A stretch of DNA of 64,000 bases from positions 248,001-312,000 of the forward strand of contig NZ_JAYKGJ010000003.1 of NCBI RefSeq assembly GCF_036860695.1, given 5' to 3'. Positions 1 to 9,805 of the stretch are shown here, piece after piece. How positions within the stretch are numbered: the stretch's first letter is position 1; each line of letters starts with the position of its first letter. The notes beneath the pieces are model-generated. The model was not told the DNA's origin. It saw only the letters and a list, made by a program, of their open reading frames with translations, and ran no database searches. Source of the DNA: Rosettibacter firmus. GTDB taxonomy: Bacteria > Bacteroidota > Ignavibacteria > Ignavibacteriales > Melioribacteraceae. The position numbers and the translations under genes are program-made.

Positions 1-30
1 TTGCGCCTTTTTTGCGTCCTCTGCGGTTAG
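1..30. repeat. Fragment of dispersed repeat family R1 (GCAAAG/CTCTGCGGTT)
   Basis: This edge segment contains TTTGCGTCCTCTGCGGTTA, the same core seen near 9763, 10210 and 20615. It is the right-hand part of a palindromic repeat family that recurs at several intergenic sites in the window. The copy is cut by the window start, so its full extent is unknown. Confidence 0.6.
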
Positions 31-34
31 AACA

Positions 35-65
35 TAAAAAAAGCCCCTTATTCAGGGGCTTTAAA
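35..65 (-). terminator. Rho-independent terminator after the 572-aa secreted protein
   Basis: On the minus strand an AAAGCCCC / GGGGCTTT stem (positions 40-47 with 55-62) with a seven-base loop is followed by a run of seven T. It lies about 28 bp beyond the stop codon of the secreted protein at 90-1808 and should end its transcript. Confidence 0.85.
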
Positions 66-89
66 CTTATTCAGTCCTAACAAAATTTA

Positions 90-1808
90 TTACTTCACAT
101 ACATCATCTTTTTCATCGATACAAAATTATCTGCCTGAATTTTATAAATGTACATACCTGTATTTAATCCAGAAGCATCGAATTTAATTGTATGGTATCC
201 TGCATTCATAAATCCATTAACAAGAGTTGCTACTTCCTGACCAAGAATATTGTAAACAGAAAGTTTAACATGTGAATCTTTTGGAAGAGCAAATTTAATT
301 GTTGTTGATGGATTAAATGGATTTGGATAATTCTGCATAAGTGAATATTCTTTAGGCATTCCAACTTCCTCTTCAACACCAACTACAACATCACTTACTT
401 TAACTCTTCTCGTAGAAGTAGCTATTAAAGAACCATCAGAAACCTCTACAACTATATCGAACTCTTTGCCAGCTTGTGCTGGAAGTGGAGCCCATAAATA
501 TTCACCTGTAGTTGAAATTGTACCTGGACCAATTACTAATCTAAATGTCAAAGGATCACCATCTGGATCACTTGCTTTATAAATAAATTCAAATGGAACA
601 GGAACGTTATGTACAGGAATTACCTGATTATTTGGAATTTCTGCAGTAAAAACAGGTGCTCTGTTTACATTATTCACAACAATTGCTACTGTCTTTGAAG
701 CAGATAATCCCCCCTTATCAGTTACTTTAAAAGTAACAGAATAAGCACCAGCCTGATCATATGTTGGTTTCCAGGTAAATACATTATTTACTAATGTTGC
801 ACCTTGTGGTAGACTTGTTACTGAATATGTTAACACATCACCAGTATTTGCATCAGCACCAACAAGTGTAATAGTTAATGTTTCATTTTCATTAACTGCA
901 AATGAAGTTTGATTTGGATTTAATGTTAACGTTGGAGCAACATTAGCTTCTGCTACAACTATTAAAGCTGGATCAGCTGTTGCACCTGGTGTTCCTGTAT
1001 TGAATCTAAAAGAATTAAATACTAATTCAGTACTTCCAGCTGCTTTTGCTTTCCCTTTTAATTTCAAGAGAGTTCCACTACCTGTAATATATGAACCACT
1101 TGCAAGTGAAAAGCTAACTGTTCCAGCATTATTATCAACATTAATAGCAGCAAGTCCACCAGCACTTAATGTTGATTCTAAGTCGTAGTTATTAATTTCA
1201 ATTACATTTTTATCAAATGATGCTGTAAATTCATATGATAATACTTTTTGAGCTGCAGTAATTTCTGTTGTTAAAACTGGAATTTCAATATTATCACCAG
1301 CAGTTGCACTAACAGAGCCACCCTGAATTAGAACAGCGGCTGTTTGTAGTGAACCAGCTGTTACATTAGCTACGGGATTACCATTATTGAATTTAAAAGT
1401 ACCACCATCACTTAATGTAGTAGTTCCCGAGCTAACAAATTTAACTTTTAATTTAAGTAAAGTCCCCTGTCCGCTAAGATAGGATCCACTTGCCCATGCT
1501 ACGGAAAGAGTACCGTTTGCTGTATCAGCATTTACTGTAAGTATTCCTTTACCTTCTACCAGTGTACCGGCTTGTTCTACCTCGGCTATTTTTACAACAT
1601 TTTTATTATATGATAGAGTAAATTGAAATGATAATACATTCTTGCCGGTTAAATCACCTACAGTAATTGCGCCTAACTTTTCAACTCCTGATGCACCACT
1701 TACGCTTGGTAATGTTACACTAACCTGTGCAAACGTACTCGTTCCTAACATAAGCATTGTTACAAGAAGACCGAGAAACTTTACAACGCTTATTTTTATT
1801 CTTCTCAT
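90..1808 (-). CDS. Type-IX-secreted protein with two cohesin-like domains
   Basis: Predicted extracellular protein of 572 residues. Residues 1-27 form a signal peptide ending TFA before Q28. Residues 28-158 and 160-288 are two related beta-sandwich repeats that share the FTLSYNKNVVKI / FTASFDKNVIEI pattern and a GSYLSGQGTLLKLK / GSYITGSGTLLKLK pattern; these resemble cohesin (PF00963-type) domains. Residues 290-475 look like two cadherin/He_PIG-type Ig-like domains. The last 86 residues are a type IX sorting domain beginning at NYPNPFNPSTTIKF. GAGG six bases before the ATG supports the start. It lies 71 bp downstream of the giant dockerin-bearing protein and is probably co-expressed with it. 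Seen: signal peptide, repeats, sorting domain. Inferred: surface attachment or scaffold role; ligand unknown. Confidence 0.85.
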   Translation of the reverse strand: MRRIKISVVKFLGLLVTMLMLGTSTFAQVSVTLPSVSGASGVEKLGAITVGDLTGKNVLSFQFTLSYNKNVVKIAEVEQAGTLVEGKGILTVNADTANGTLSVAWASGSYLSGQGTLLKLKVKFVSSGTTTLSDGGTFKFNNGNPVANVTAGSLQTAAVLIQGGSVSATAGDNIEIPVLTTEITAAQKVLSYEFTASFDKNVIEINNYDLESTLSAGGLAAINVDNNAGTVSFSLASGSYITGSGTLLKLKGKAKAAGSTELVFNSFRFNTGTPGATADPALIVVAEANVAPTLTLNPNQTSFAVNENETLTITLVGADANTGDVLTYSVTSLPQGATLVNNVFTWKPTYDQAGAYSVTFKVTDKGGLSASKTVAIVVNNVNRAPVFTAEIPNNQVIPVHNVPVPFEFIYKASDPDGDPLTFRLVIGPGTISTTGEYLWAPLPAQAGKEFDIVVEVSDGSLIATSTRRVKVSDVVVGVEEEVGMPKEYSLMQNYPNPFNPSTTIKFALPKDSHVKLSVYNILGQEVATLVNGFMNAGYHTIKFDASGLNTGMYIYKIQADNFVSMKKMMYVK

Positions 1809-1842
1809 TTACGACCTCATTTTTATTAACAATTTTTTAATT

Positions 1843-1866
1843 GGGGTAGACATTTCTGTCCACCCC
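1843..1866 (-). other. Intercistronic hairpin between the two secreted-protein genes
   Basis: A ten-base stem (1843-1852 with 1857-1866, one G-U pair) with a four-base loop sits between the stop codon of the 2343-aa protein and the start of the 572-aa protein. No T run follows directly, so it is a poor intrinsic terminator. It may instead act as an RNA-processing or stability element that uncouples expression of the two genes. Confidence 0.5.
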
Positions 1867-1879
1867 TTAATTAGCGCAA

Positions 1880-4800
1880 TTACTTCAATAAATTCATCTT
1901 CATGGTAGAAGTATACTTACCAGCAATTATTCTATAGATATAGATACCGGAAGATACTTTGCTACCAAAGTCATTTGTTCCATCCCATCTAACTGTGTAG
2001 TAACCAGCTTCCTGTTCTTGATCAACTAATGTCTTAACAACCTGACCTAACATATCATAGATAACAAGAGTTACTCTTGCATCCTGTGGAATTGCATATT
2101 TAATGCTGGTTGTTGGGTTAAATGGGTTTGGATAGTTCTGACTGATTGAGAACTCAGCAGGTATTTCTTTTACTTTTACATTCATCATACCGAATGATTG
2201 ATCATTCAACTTAGCGCTTGCTGATAAGTTAACCTGAGCTTCTTTATCTTTTAATGCTAAGTTAATCATTGCAACGTTACCATCTTTCAATGGAGTTGTA
2301 CCAGCCATTGCTATCTTAAGAACGCCGTTAGCAAAGTTGGAGTAAGCAACCCATCCTTCTGGTAACGAAGTAGAAACACCTTTGAATTCAATAGCATCAG
2401 TCAATTGAACTTCTGTATAAACTGAAACTACACCACTCGTTTTCTTTAATGTTATTGGCAATGAAATTATACCTTTTTCACTTGAAGCTCTATCAAATTC
2501 AACAGTACCCATAGCTGCACTAATCTTAGCTGTTGGCCAGCTACCATTAGCTACATAGTAGAGAATCCAAGCAGCATCATAAGCACCAACTTCACCATCA
2601 CCATTAACATCAGCAGCATAAACTTTTTCTGGATCTGTAATTAATGCTGATCCAACAACATGTTTCAATATATCAGAAGCATCTGTTGCATCAGGCATTC
2701 CGCTACCATTTATGTCACCTTTAGCTAATGTATGAGTTACAGTAACTTCTGTTGTTGTTGTTGCTGTGCTATTAGAAGCATCTTTAGCTTCGATTGTAAA
2801 TGTAATCACTTTACCAGCATCAGCAATAGCAGGAGTAAATGTTAATGTACCAGTTGAAGCTGATATATTATATGTACCTGATGGAGCTGGAGCTACACTT
2901 GCAATTGAATATGTTAATGCATCACCATCTGCATCAATTGCAGTATATGTGAATGTAAATACTTCTGTATTCTTTACAGTAGCAGTTGGTCTTGTTGCAG
3001 CACCACTTGCAGTAAAGCTTGGAGCTCTATTTACATTAACTACAGTTACACTTACAGTCTTATCTGCTGTTTGACCACCAGAATCTGTAGCTCTAACTGT
3101 AATTGTATAAGGTTGTGTTCTACCGTCTGCGTATCCTGGTTTAACCTTTATTAAACCATTAGCACCAAGTGTAGCAAATGATGGAGCTGAAACTAAACTA
3201 TATGTTACTGTTTCACCAACATCCTGAGGATCAGCAGTAAATTGAATTTCTAATGAATCTGCTTCGTTAACTGAAAATGAAGCTGCTGTTGGAGCTGTAA
3301 ACACTGGAGCTCTTGTTGGTACACCAATTGCAAAACGGCTACCTTGTGTTACAAGTCCACCCTGAGATGATGTTGTTCTTACTACTACTGTTGTGTCTGT
3401 ACCAGATACAACTTGATAGTTAGAATAATTTGGAGCTGTACCTTGCAAGAACCATCCATTGCTTTCAGCATTTCCATCCTGTCTTCTAATTATTCTTAAT
3501 TGAGCATCACTTGTATATGGATAACCAATATTATTTGCCTGTAATTCAATATCAAAGTTCTGTGTAGCTGTTAAGCTTGTTGGTGTTGTAGATATTAACC
3601 AGTAGAATTTTGCATAATTACCAACTTTAACACCATTTCCACCATCCAGTGGTAAATTAACTGTTCCCTGTGGTGAACTATTAACGTGGGAAACAACTAT
3701 ACTTGTTGGGTTACCTACTGGATATGATGGTGTAAAGGTAATTGCTAATGGTCTATATTGTCCATCTAATGTACCTACAGGGAATTCAAAACGTCCATTA
3801 GTGCCAGTCTGACCATCACCAGCATTAGCCTGCCTTTGTACTTTACCAACTACATGTCCTACATTTGTACCAGTAACAGCTGTTCTATCATAACCCAATC
3901 CATCTGGTATAGCACTTGGTCTTCCTAATACTAAAGTATTATTACCCATATTAAGTATACCATTAACAAATATGAGTTTACCTGTTGCTGGTATTGTTAA
4001 GTTTCCTCCAGTAACATTCAATACTGGATTTGTTCCTGGCATATCAAGTTTCATGTATGCTATTGTTTGATTACCACCTAATACTAAATTCTGGCCACTT
4101 GCACCACCAAATACTAAAGGAGCTGTAGCTGCAAATGTAACCACAGGATCTGTTGCATTTGTATAATTATCTTTTTCTATTTTAACTGCACCTTTTGCTG
4201 TAACCTGTGCAGTTGCTGTTAAATCGTTTCTTATTAATAATGAATCATTTACTGTAGTAGCTGTACTTACTGTAATAACAGCATTTCCAACATTAGCACT
4301 TCTTGTGATAATTAACTTACTTAATTCGCTTGGTAATTCTATACCTGTAACCATATCACCACCAGCAGATGCAGCAGTAGGTTGATAAACTACCGTTACA
4401 TTTTTATCTGCAGGGAATGAAATTCCACCAGTCGTTTTTGTTACAGATGCATTCTCTGTTCTATAAATTTTTGTTCCACTTACTAATGTTAATGTATTTG
4501 CGCCAAGAGCAAGTGTACCCCGTTTCAAATCTAATACTTGATTAACGGTTCTGCTACCGGGCAAACCAACTGTATTACCAGCCGCTGCACTATTTACAAC
4601 GAATGTATTAACCAATGTAGATGGTGAACTTGGCCAAACATTTGCTGGTATATTATTACCACTCGTTACATTAAGAGCAACCAATTTAATTGAACCAGCA
4701 TATGTAGGTGCTGCACTTAAACCACCACTTGTATAATTAACTGTTGCACCATCTGCAACTGCTAACTTACCATTGGTAGTTAAAGTTTGTGCACCTAATT

Positions 4801-7800
4801 GCATATCTAAATTATTGGTAACTGTAACAGTACCTCTTCCTGCTGCATTACTTAACGTTAGATTATTAGCTGTGCTTGCTGTAAATCTTAAATTTGGTAT
4901 TGAAAAACCATCACCTTGGTCTATTGTCCACGCAGCATTTGCATCAAAAATCATATAACCAGTTGTTGCAGTATAAGAACCAGCTGTTCTTGTAAATGCT
5001 GACTGGAATGTTAAATCTCTACTACCAAAATTCAGTACACCACCATCGTGCGTGAATGAAGTTGTAATGGTTAATCCCGTACCTGTACCAGCTAAATTAA
5101 CATCATTACTGATTCTTAAATTACTTATACTTGGCGTACCTGTATAACTAAATGTCAATGGAGGATTAGCTGCATTTAATCTAAGTACACCAGCACCAGC
5201 AACTGAACCATTTGATGTTAATGTAAAATTCGAACCTGTAACAGTTAAATTTTGTCCTAATGTAAGCATTCCTTTTGTAACTGTTAAATTACCTGCAGCT
5301 ATTAAATTATTGCCACCAGCAAGAGTAAATGCTGTTCCTGCTGCACCTAAATTAATATTAACATTAGCTGCAATTGTTACATCTGAAGTATTTAAGGTTA
5401 ATGTCGTTGCACCTGTAGAAGTACCATTACCAAATACTAAATCACCATTAGTTGTTAACGCACCACCTGTAATAGCCGGGGTTGTTCCTAAGTGTGTTAA
5501 TGTTTTTCCATTCAAATCTATGGTACCTGCTACATGGTTTAAATTACCCGACATTTGAATATCAGAACCAAGTACTAATGAATTATTAGCATTTGCTGTT
5601 GTTATACTTCCTAAATCTGTTCCATCAAATGCAACACCAGTTAATGTTAAATTTAGCCCTGCTGAACCATTTCCAAAGCTTAAGTTACCATTTGCAGAAG
5701 TTGTTGCTGGATCAAAATCATCACCACCACCACGTTCATTATCTGCACCAACTAATTGATTTATTAAAGCTTTAGGACCATTAATTACATTACCTGTTGA
5801 ATTAGCAGCAATCTGAATTGGTGGTAGATAACCAGAACCTGTAATTGTTGTACCTGTAGCAGCTGCTAATACTAACTTACCAGCACCTTCATTAGCAATA
5901 TCACCATTCAATACTATAGAAGCACCTTTCATTGTAAGATCAACTGCATCAATCAATAAAGTTTGATCTGTATTTACAGTAATAGTACCATTTACAGTTG
6001 TTGCTGTGCCAATAGTAACAACACCTTTTAATGCAACATTGTTTGTACCATTAGCACCTGTAGTTGTAGCAACTGTTAAATTATTTAATTTATCTGCAGC
6101 TGTTGGTACTTCATTACCAGATGATTTATCGCCACCTATATATGTAACATTAACCATCGAATTAAATGTAGGAGCTACGTCGAAAGAGCCATTATTTCTA
6201 ACTATAGTAGGATAATTTGTTGAATTATCAATAGTAATTAAATTACCAGTATGTGTAACTAACCCATTAGTTAAGTAAATGTTCCCTTTTATTGTAACAG
6301 GGCTTGTTGTGCTAATACCAGAACCATTATTAAACTCAATAGTACCAAAATTACCAGCTCCACCAAAGGTCTGAGCAGCGGAGCCTGCAAGTGTCACTCT
6401 ACCCTGTTCAGTAGTTTCATAACCACCTGTATTTGTAAAGCTTGCTCCTTTTACTACCAAATTAGCTACATCTGAAATCAATACTTTACCAGAAGTAAAT
6501 GATAATGTACCGTTTATATTCAGTACACCACCAGTAAATTTAACTGCTTGAGCAAGACCAGTTGTATTATTAACTTGCAAATTACCTGCAATTACAGGGT
6601 TTAATGACCCAATATTCACAGTAACTAATTGTGTTGGAGTTGGATTACCAATTACAATAGGTTCACCTGAAAATGTAGGATTAGAACTAGCCCCACCAAT
6701 TGTAATGGAAGCACTATTGAGTAAAATCGAATTTCTATTTGTTGTTGTTATTGTACCACCAGTAAACGATGCATTACCGGTAATTGTCAGATTTTGAGCC
6801 GCAGTTGATGATAAATTAACTGTCCCTCCTGAAATATTCACCGCACCATTAATTGTTAAAGCAGCATTATGATTGGTTAAACTAACAGTACCGCTTGACA
6901 CAACCAACCCACCTAAGGTAATAGTACCAGTAGATGCTGCTCCTGCTGTAAACTGAATTTGACCAGTACCAGTGTTTTCTACTCTACCAGTTACACTTAC
7001 AACATCATTATCTGAAATATTTAAAACAATATCACTTTTACCTGTATTCTGAATGTAACCGCCTACTGTAATTGTAACAGTAGTAAGTGCTACAGTATTA
7101 CTTACAATATCAGCACCAGTATCTGTTCTATTACTTACTATATTTCCAGTAATATCGATTTTGTGATCACCAAAAATAATATCACCACCTTTACCTGCAC
7201 TACCTTGAGTAATATTAGTACCATAAAAATCTCCAGTAGATGCACTTCTAAAATCAATTACACCATTTGTAGCTTCTGTAGAAGTTGATGTATTTACAAC
7301 ATTACCAGTTCTATTAGTAGATGTACCAATTTTTCCTGTTGTTCTTGCTGTAAATACAATCACTCCATTTCCACCTGTTGTAGCACCAACAGGACCTATC
7401 GATGATGAATTTGAAAATCCACCAGAAGCTACAACATCACCTGTAGTATTTGCAAATGTAATTCTCATATTATTTTGTACGGTTGTACCAGCAGTAGTTC
7501 CACTTGCAGTAGAAGTAGCTGCATTCGATACAACTCCTGAAATTGTAACAGTTGTTGTAGTGTTAGAAAATCTTATTTCACCGTTATTTGTAAAGTTAGT
7601 ATTAGCAGGAGATGTAGCTACTGACCCACTTAATGAACCATTTACTGTAACATTACCGTTAATTGTTAAATTTTGATTTGGCAAAATAATTACACCAGCG
7701 TTACTAACTGCAGCACCACTTAATGCAATACCCGCACTATTTGTAACATTACCATTTATAGTTAAAGCTGCAGCTACAGTAGATAAATCAATTTGAGCAG

Positions 7801-8911
7801 CATTGTTAGTTGACAGATTAGTAGTATTTAATAAAACATTTCCATGTATAGTAGTTAAAGCAGTTCCTAAGCTCACTGTACCAGTACCACTCAATACAAG
7901 AGCATTCCCTGTATAGCCTGATGTACCAACAACATCAACACCATTATTCGAAGAAGTAACACTTGCAAGCTGGTTTACAGTTAGCGAGCCTGCAATTGTT
8001 ATAACCCCTGTTCCTTGACCTTTAATATCCAATGTACGTGCAGTTGATGTACTAGTTGTAGCTATAACATGTGGTAATTTTACATTTGTATTATTTGTAG
8101 GTTGTAAAGCAACATTACCTCCACCCATGCTAAATGTTAGTGTACCATTTGTTACATCACCACCAAAAGTATGTGTCGGAGTCCCAGAAGCATTTGCAAC
8201 TGTCCATGTATTTCCACCTAAATTAAGTGCACCTCCTGTAGTAATAGTACCATTAACCGTAATATTTGCACCACTCTTTACTGTTAATGCAACACCAGCC
8301 CCTGTAGTCAAATTATTAATACTTCCACCTGTATTAGGGAATTCATCTCCCGTTGTATAATTCGCGTTATATTGCCAATTAACACTACCACTAAAAGCTA
8401 ATTGTCCAGTAACCTTTGTAGTTGTTGCTATTGCACCAACTGTTATAGTACCACCACTAACGGTTACAAGTCCATTCGGATTATCTAATGTACCCTGTGT
8501 TAATGTTAAACCACCTTTAAGTGTAAATTGTCCAGAGTTAAAAATTGCTTTTTTAGCAAGTGCTGAAGTATTGATTTGCAACAAAGAAGCAATATTAACA
8601 TTTCCACCGGTAGATTGAAATGTTAGCTGTTTATTTACAACTATAGTAGCAGGTTCACCACTTACTGTACCATAATCCGTTCCGGTGTTAGCCACAACGA
8701 TTATATCACCTTCATTTGATTCGGCGATAGCAACAGCGATGGTTCTCTTTGGTCCTGTTACTCCGTCATCAGGATCTGGTATCGTTGGAGATAAACCATT
8801 ACGGCCGTCGTTACCGCTAAAATTATTGACGTACCAGGTTACTTGTGCAAACGCCGTAGTTCCAAGTAGAACTAAAAACGTTAGCATCAAAAATAATTTG
8901 TTTAACTTCAT
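1880..8911 (-). CDS. Giant type-IX-secreted repeat protein with dockerin-like module
   Basis: A 2343-residue predicted surface protein. Residues 1-22 are a signal peptide (TTAFA before Q). About residues 25-1690 are low-complexity, Gly/Thr/Asn-rich short beta-strand units (for example LTINGNVTVNGSLSG) typical of a right-handed beta-helix or adhesin stalk. A non-repetitive beta domain follows, then two cadherin-like Ig domains around 1870-2060. Residues 2064-2122 hold two dockerin-type F-hand calcium loops, GDINGSGMPDATD and ADVNGDGEVGAYD. Residues about 2125-2245 are a cohesin-like beta domain and the last ~90 residues a type IX sorting domain with NYPNPFNPTTSIKY. GGGAG before the ATG supports the start. 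Role inferred: a calcium-stabilised surface adhesin or scaffold; substrate unknown. Confidence 0.85.
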   Translation of the reverse strand: MKLNKLFLMLTFLVLLGTTAFAQVTWYVNNFSGNDGRNGLSPTIPDPDDGVTGPKRTIAVAIAESNEGDIIVVANTGTDYGTVSGEPATIVVNKQLTFQSTGGNVNIASLLQINTSALAKKAIFNSGQFTLKGGLTLTQGTLDNPNGLVTVSGGTITVGAIATTTKVTGQLAFSGSVNWQYNANYTTGDEFPNTGGSINNLTTGAGVALTVKSGANITVNGTITTGGALNLGGNTWTVANASGTPTHTFGGDVTNGTLTFSMGGGNVALQPTNNTNVKLPHVIATTSTSTARTLDIKGQGTGVITIAGSLTVNQLASVTSSNNGVDVVGTSGYTGNALVLSGTGTVSLGTALTTIHGNVLLNTTNLSTNNAAQIDLSTVAAALTINGNVTNSAGIALSGAAVSNAGVIILPNQNLTINGNVTVNGSLSGSVATSPANTNFTNNGEIRFSNTTTTVTISGVVSNAATSTASGTTAGTTVQNNMRITFANTTGDVVASGGFSNSSSIGPVGATTGGNGVIVFTARTTGKIGTSTNRTGNVVNTSTSTEATNGVIDFRSASTGDFYGTNITQGSAGKGGDIIFGDHKIDITGNIVSNRTDTGADIVSNTVALTTVTITVGGYIQNTGKSDIVLNISDNDVVSVTGRVENTGTGQIQFTAGAASTGTITLGGLVVSSGTVSLTNHNAALTINGAVNISGGTVNLSSTAAQNLTITGNASFTGGTITTTNRNSILLNSASITIGGASSNPTFSGEPIVIGNPTPTQLVTVNIGSLNPVIAGNLQVNNTTGLAQAVKFTGGVLNINGTLSFTSGKVLISDVANLVVKGASFTNTGGYETTEQGRVTLAGSAAQTFGGAGNFGTIEFNNGSGISTTSPVTIKGNIYLTNGLVTHTGNLITIDNSTNYPTIVRNNGSFDVAPTFNSMVNVTYIGGDKSSGNEVPTAADKLNNLTVATTTGANGTNNVALKGVVTIGTATTVNGTITVNTDQTLLIDAVDLTMKGASIVLNGDIANEGAGKLVLAAATGTTITGSGYLPPIQIAANSTGNVINGPKALINQLVGADNERGGGDDFDPATTSANGNLSFGNGSAGLNLTLTGVAFDGTDLGSITTANANNSLVLGSDIQMSGNLNHVAGTIDLNGKTLTHLGTTPAITGGALTTNGDLVFGNGTSTGATTLTLNTSDVTIAANVNINLGAAGTAFTLAGGNNLIAAGNLTVTKGMLTLGQNLTVTGSNFTLTSNGSVAGAGVLRLNAANPPLTFSYTGTPSISNLRISNDVNLAGTGTGLTITTSFTHDGGVLNFGSRDLTFQSAFTRTAGSYTATTGYMIFDANAAWTIDQGDGFSIPNLRFTASTANNLTLSNAAGRGTVTVTNNLDMQLGAQTLTTNGKLAVADGATVNYTSGGLSAAPTYAGSIKLVALNVTSGNNIPANVWPSSPSTLVNTFVVNSAAAGNTVGLPGSRTVNQVLDLKRGTLALGANTLTLVSGTKIYRTENASVTKTTGGISFPADKNVTVVYQPTAASAGGDMVTGIELPSELSKLIITRSANVGNAVITVSTATTVNDSLLIRNDLTATAQVTAKGAVKIEKDNYTNATDPVVTFAATAPLVFGGASGQNLVLGGNQTIAYMKLDMPGTNPVLNVTGGNLTIPATGKLIFVNGILNMGNNTLVLGRPSAIPDGLGYDRTAVTGTNVGHVVGKVQRQANAGDGQTGTNGRFEFPVGTLDGQYRPLAITFTPSYPVGNPTSIVVSHVNSSPQGTVNLPLDGGNGVKVGNYAKFYWLISTTPTSLTATQNFDIELQANNIGYPYTSDAQLRIIRRQDGNAESNGWFLQGTAPNYSNYQVVSGTDTTVVVRTTSSQGGLVTQGSRFAIGVPTRAPVFTAPTAASFSVNEADSLEIQFTADPQDVGETVTYSLVSAPSFATLGANGLIKVKPGYADGRTQPYTITVRATDSGGQTADKTVSVTVVNVNRAPSFTASGAATRPTATVKNTEVFTFTYTAIDADGDALTYSIASVAPAPSGTYNISASTGTLTFTPAIADAGKVITFTIEAKDASNSTATTTTEVTVTHTLAKGDINGSGMPDATDASDILKHVVGSALITDPEKVYAADVNGDGEVGAYDAAWILYYVANGSWPTAKISAAMGTVEFDRASSEKGIISLPITLKKTSGVVSVYTEVQLTDAIEFKGVSTSLPEGWVAYSNFANGVLKIAMAGTTPLKDGNVAMINLALKDKEAQVNLSASAKLNDQSFGMMNVKVKEIPAEFSISQNYPNPFNPTTSIKYAIPQDARVTLVIYDMLGQVVKTLVDQEQEAGYYTVRWDGTNDFGSKVSSGIYIYRIIAGKYTSTMKMNLLK

Positions 8912-9026
8912 TTTTTTCTCCCTTATTGGTTGAGAAATTGTTTTTGATTAAAAGAAAAGTTGTAATCAAAATTAAGATTACTTTTCACACACACAAACAA
9001 ACTTACTGGATTGCAAGCCCTCGTCC

Positions 9027-9050
9027 TTAAGTAGGTATCGGTTTTTTCAT
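9027..9050 (-). CDS. Possible seven-codon leader peptide upstream of the giant protein
   Basis: In the leader of the giant secreted protein there is a perfect AGGAGGT (9059-9065) eight bases before an ATG that opens MKKPIPT and then stops. The ribosome site is stronger than that of most genes here. The 20 bases after the stop form a G+C-richer patch in otherwise A+T-rich DNA. This could be a regulatory leader peptide or uORF. A longer overlapping frame (68 codons at 8923-9129) exists but has no ribosome site of comparable quality. No family was recognised. Confidence 0.35.
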   Translation of the reverse strand: MKKPIPT

Positions 9051-9140
9051 GCGTTGTTACCTCCTTATTTAGTTTGTAAATATTGTTATTACTTGTTTCG
9101 TTCATTTGTTTTTTCATTATGGTTTTCAAAATATCATTTA

Positions 9141-9575
9141 TGTCATTCTGAACGAAGTAAAGAATCTCAGATCCTTCCTCCTGCCTAAAGCAGGACTCAG
9201 GATGACGAAGTAATTCATATTATCAAAAAACTTATATTGTCATTCTGAGCGAAGCGAAGAATCTCTTTTTAGTTCCTTCGTCCTGTCAAAAGCAGGGCTC
9301 AGGATGACTCCGTCAGATTCTTCGGTCACTTCGTTCCCTCAGAATGACAACTTCATCATTACCTGTCATTCTGAGCGAAGCGAAGAATCTCTTTTTAGTT
9401 CCTTCGTCCTGTCAAAAGCAGGACTCAGAATGACTTCGTTAGATTCTTCGGTCGCTACGCTCCCTCAGAATGACTTTGTAAATTTTCATTTGTCATTCTA
9501 AGCGAAGCGAAGAATCTCAGATTCTTCAGAAATTCTTATTTGTCATTCTGCTTCTTTTAAGTGCAAAGAAGAATT
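9141..9575. repeat. Cluster of dispersed repeat family R2 (GTCATTCTGAGCGAAG)
   Basis: Four to five copies of a palindromic unit whose left half reads TCATTCTGAGCGAAGCGAAG and then AATCT, and whose right half is the inverse ending TCAGAATGACA, often separated by a TCCTGC..AAGCAGGACTCAGGATGAC spacer. Copies start near 9141, 9238, 9364, 9491 and 9540. Translations give the spurious HSERSEES-type peptides well known from automatic annotation. The rest of 8912-9805 has no recognisable gene. Confidence 0.9.
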
Positions 9576-9744
9576 TTTTAAAAACATTAACTAAAGAACA
9601 CAATGTAAATCAATAACTTACAAAAATCATATAGAGTTTTGGTTTAAAATAAGAGTTAGCCTCAAACTTGTCAACAAAAATTTTAAATAAAATTCTTTTC
9701 CTGTTAAGTAAGTTACACATTTCAAATCAACCTGTCAAATTTTT

Positions 9745-9803
9745 TCTCTGCGTTTTCTTTGCGACCTCTGCGGTTTAAGTATTTAACCGCCAAGAACGCA
9801 AAG
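9745..9803. repeat. R1 repeat hairpin, downstream bracket of GxxExxY gene
   Basis: CTCTGCG..CTTTGCG..CTCTGCGGTTT on the left faces AACCGCCAAGAACGCAAAG (9785-9803) on the right, so the unit can fold into a hairpin. Its edge is three bases from the stop codon of the PD-(D/E)XK gene. Confidence 0.85.
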
Positions 9804-9805
9804 AA

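Noticed and set aside
2766-8360. Several plus-strand frames of 60-102 codons inside the giant secreted gene
   Set aside because: Antisense shadows of biased Gly/Thr/Val codons in the repeat protein; no start signals.
8990-9060. Cyclic-di-GMP or other known riboswitch in the giant-protein leader
   Set aside because: The conserved GEMM, preQ1, SAM and fluoride motifs were looked for and not found in the right order.
8923-9129. 68-codon minus-strand frame upstream of the giant protein
   Set aside because: No good ribosome site and low-complexity Asn/Lys content; the only strong site in the region belongs to the seven-codon mini-ORF.
9304-9501. Plus-strand frame reading CHSERSEESLF
   Set aside because: It is a translation of the R2 repeat; such HSERSEES peptides are known false genes, and there is no ribosome site.
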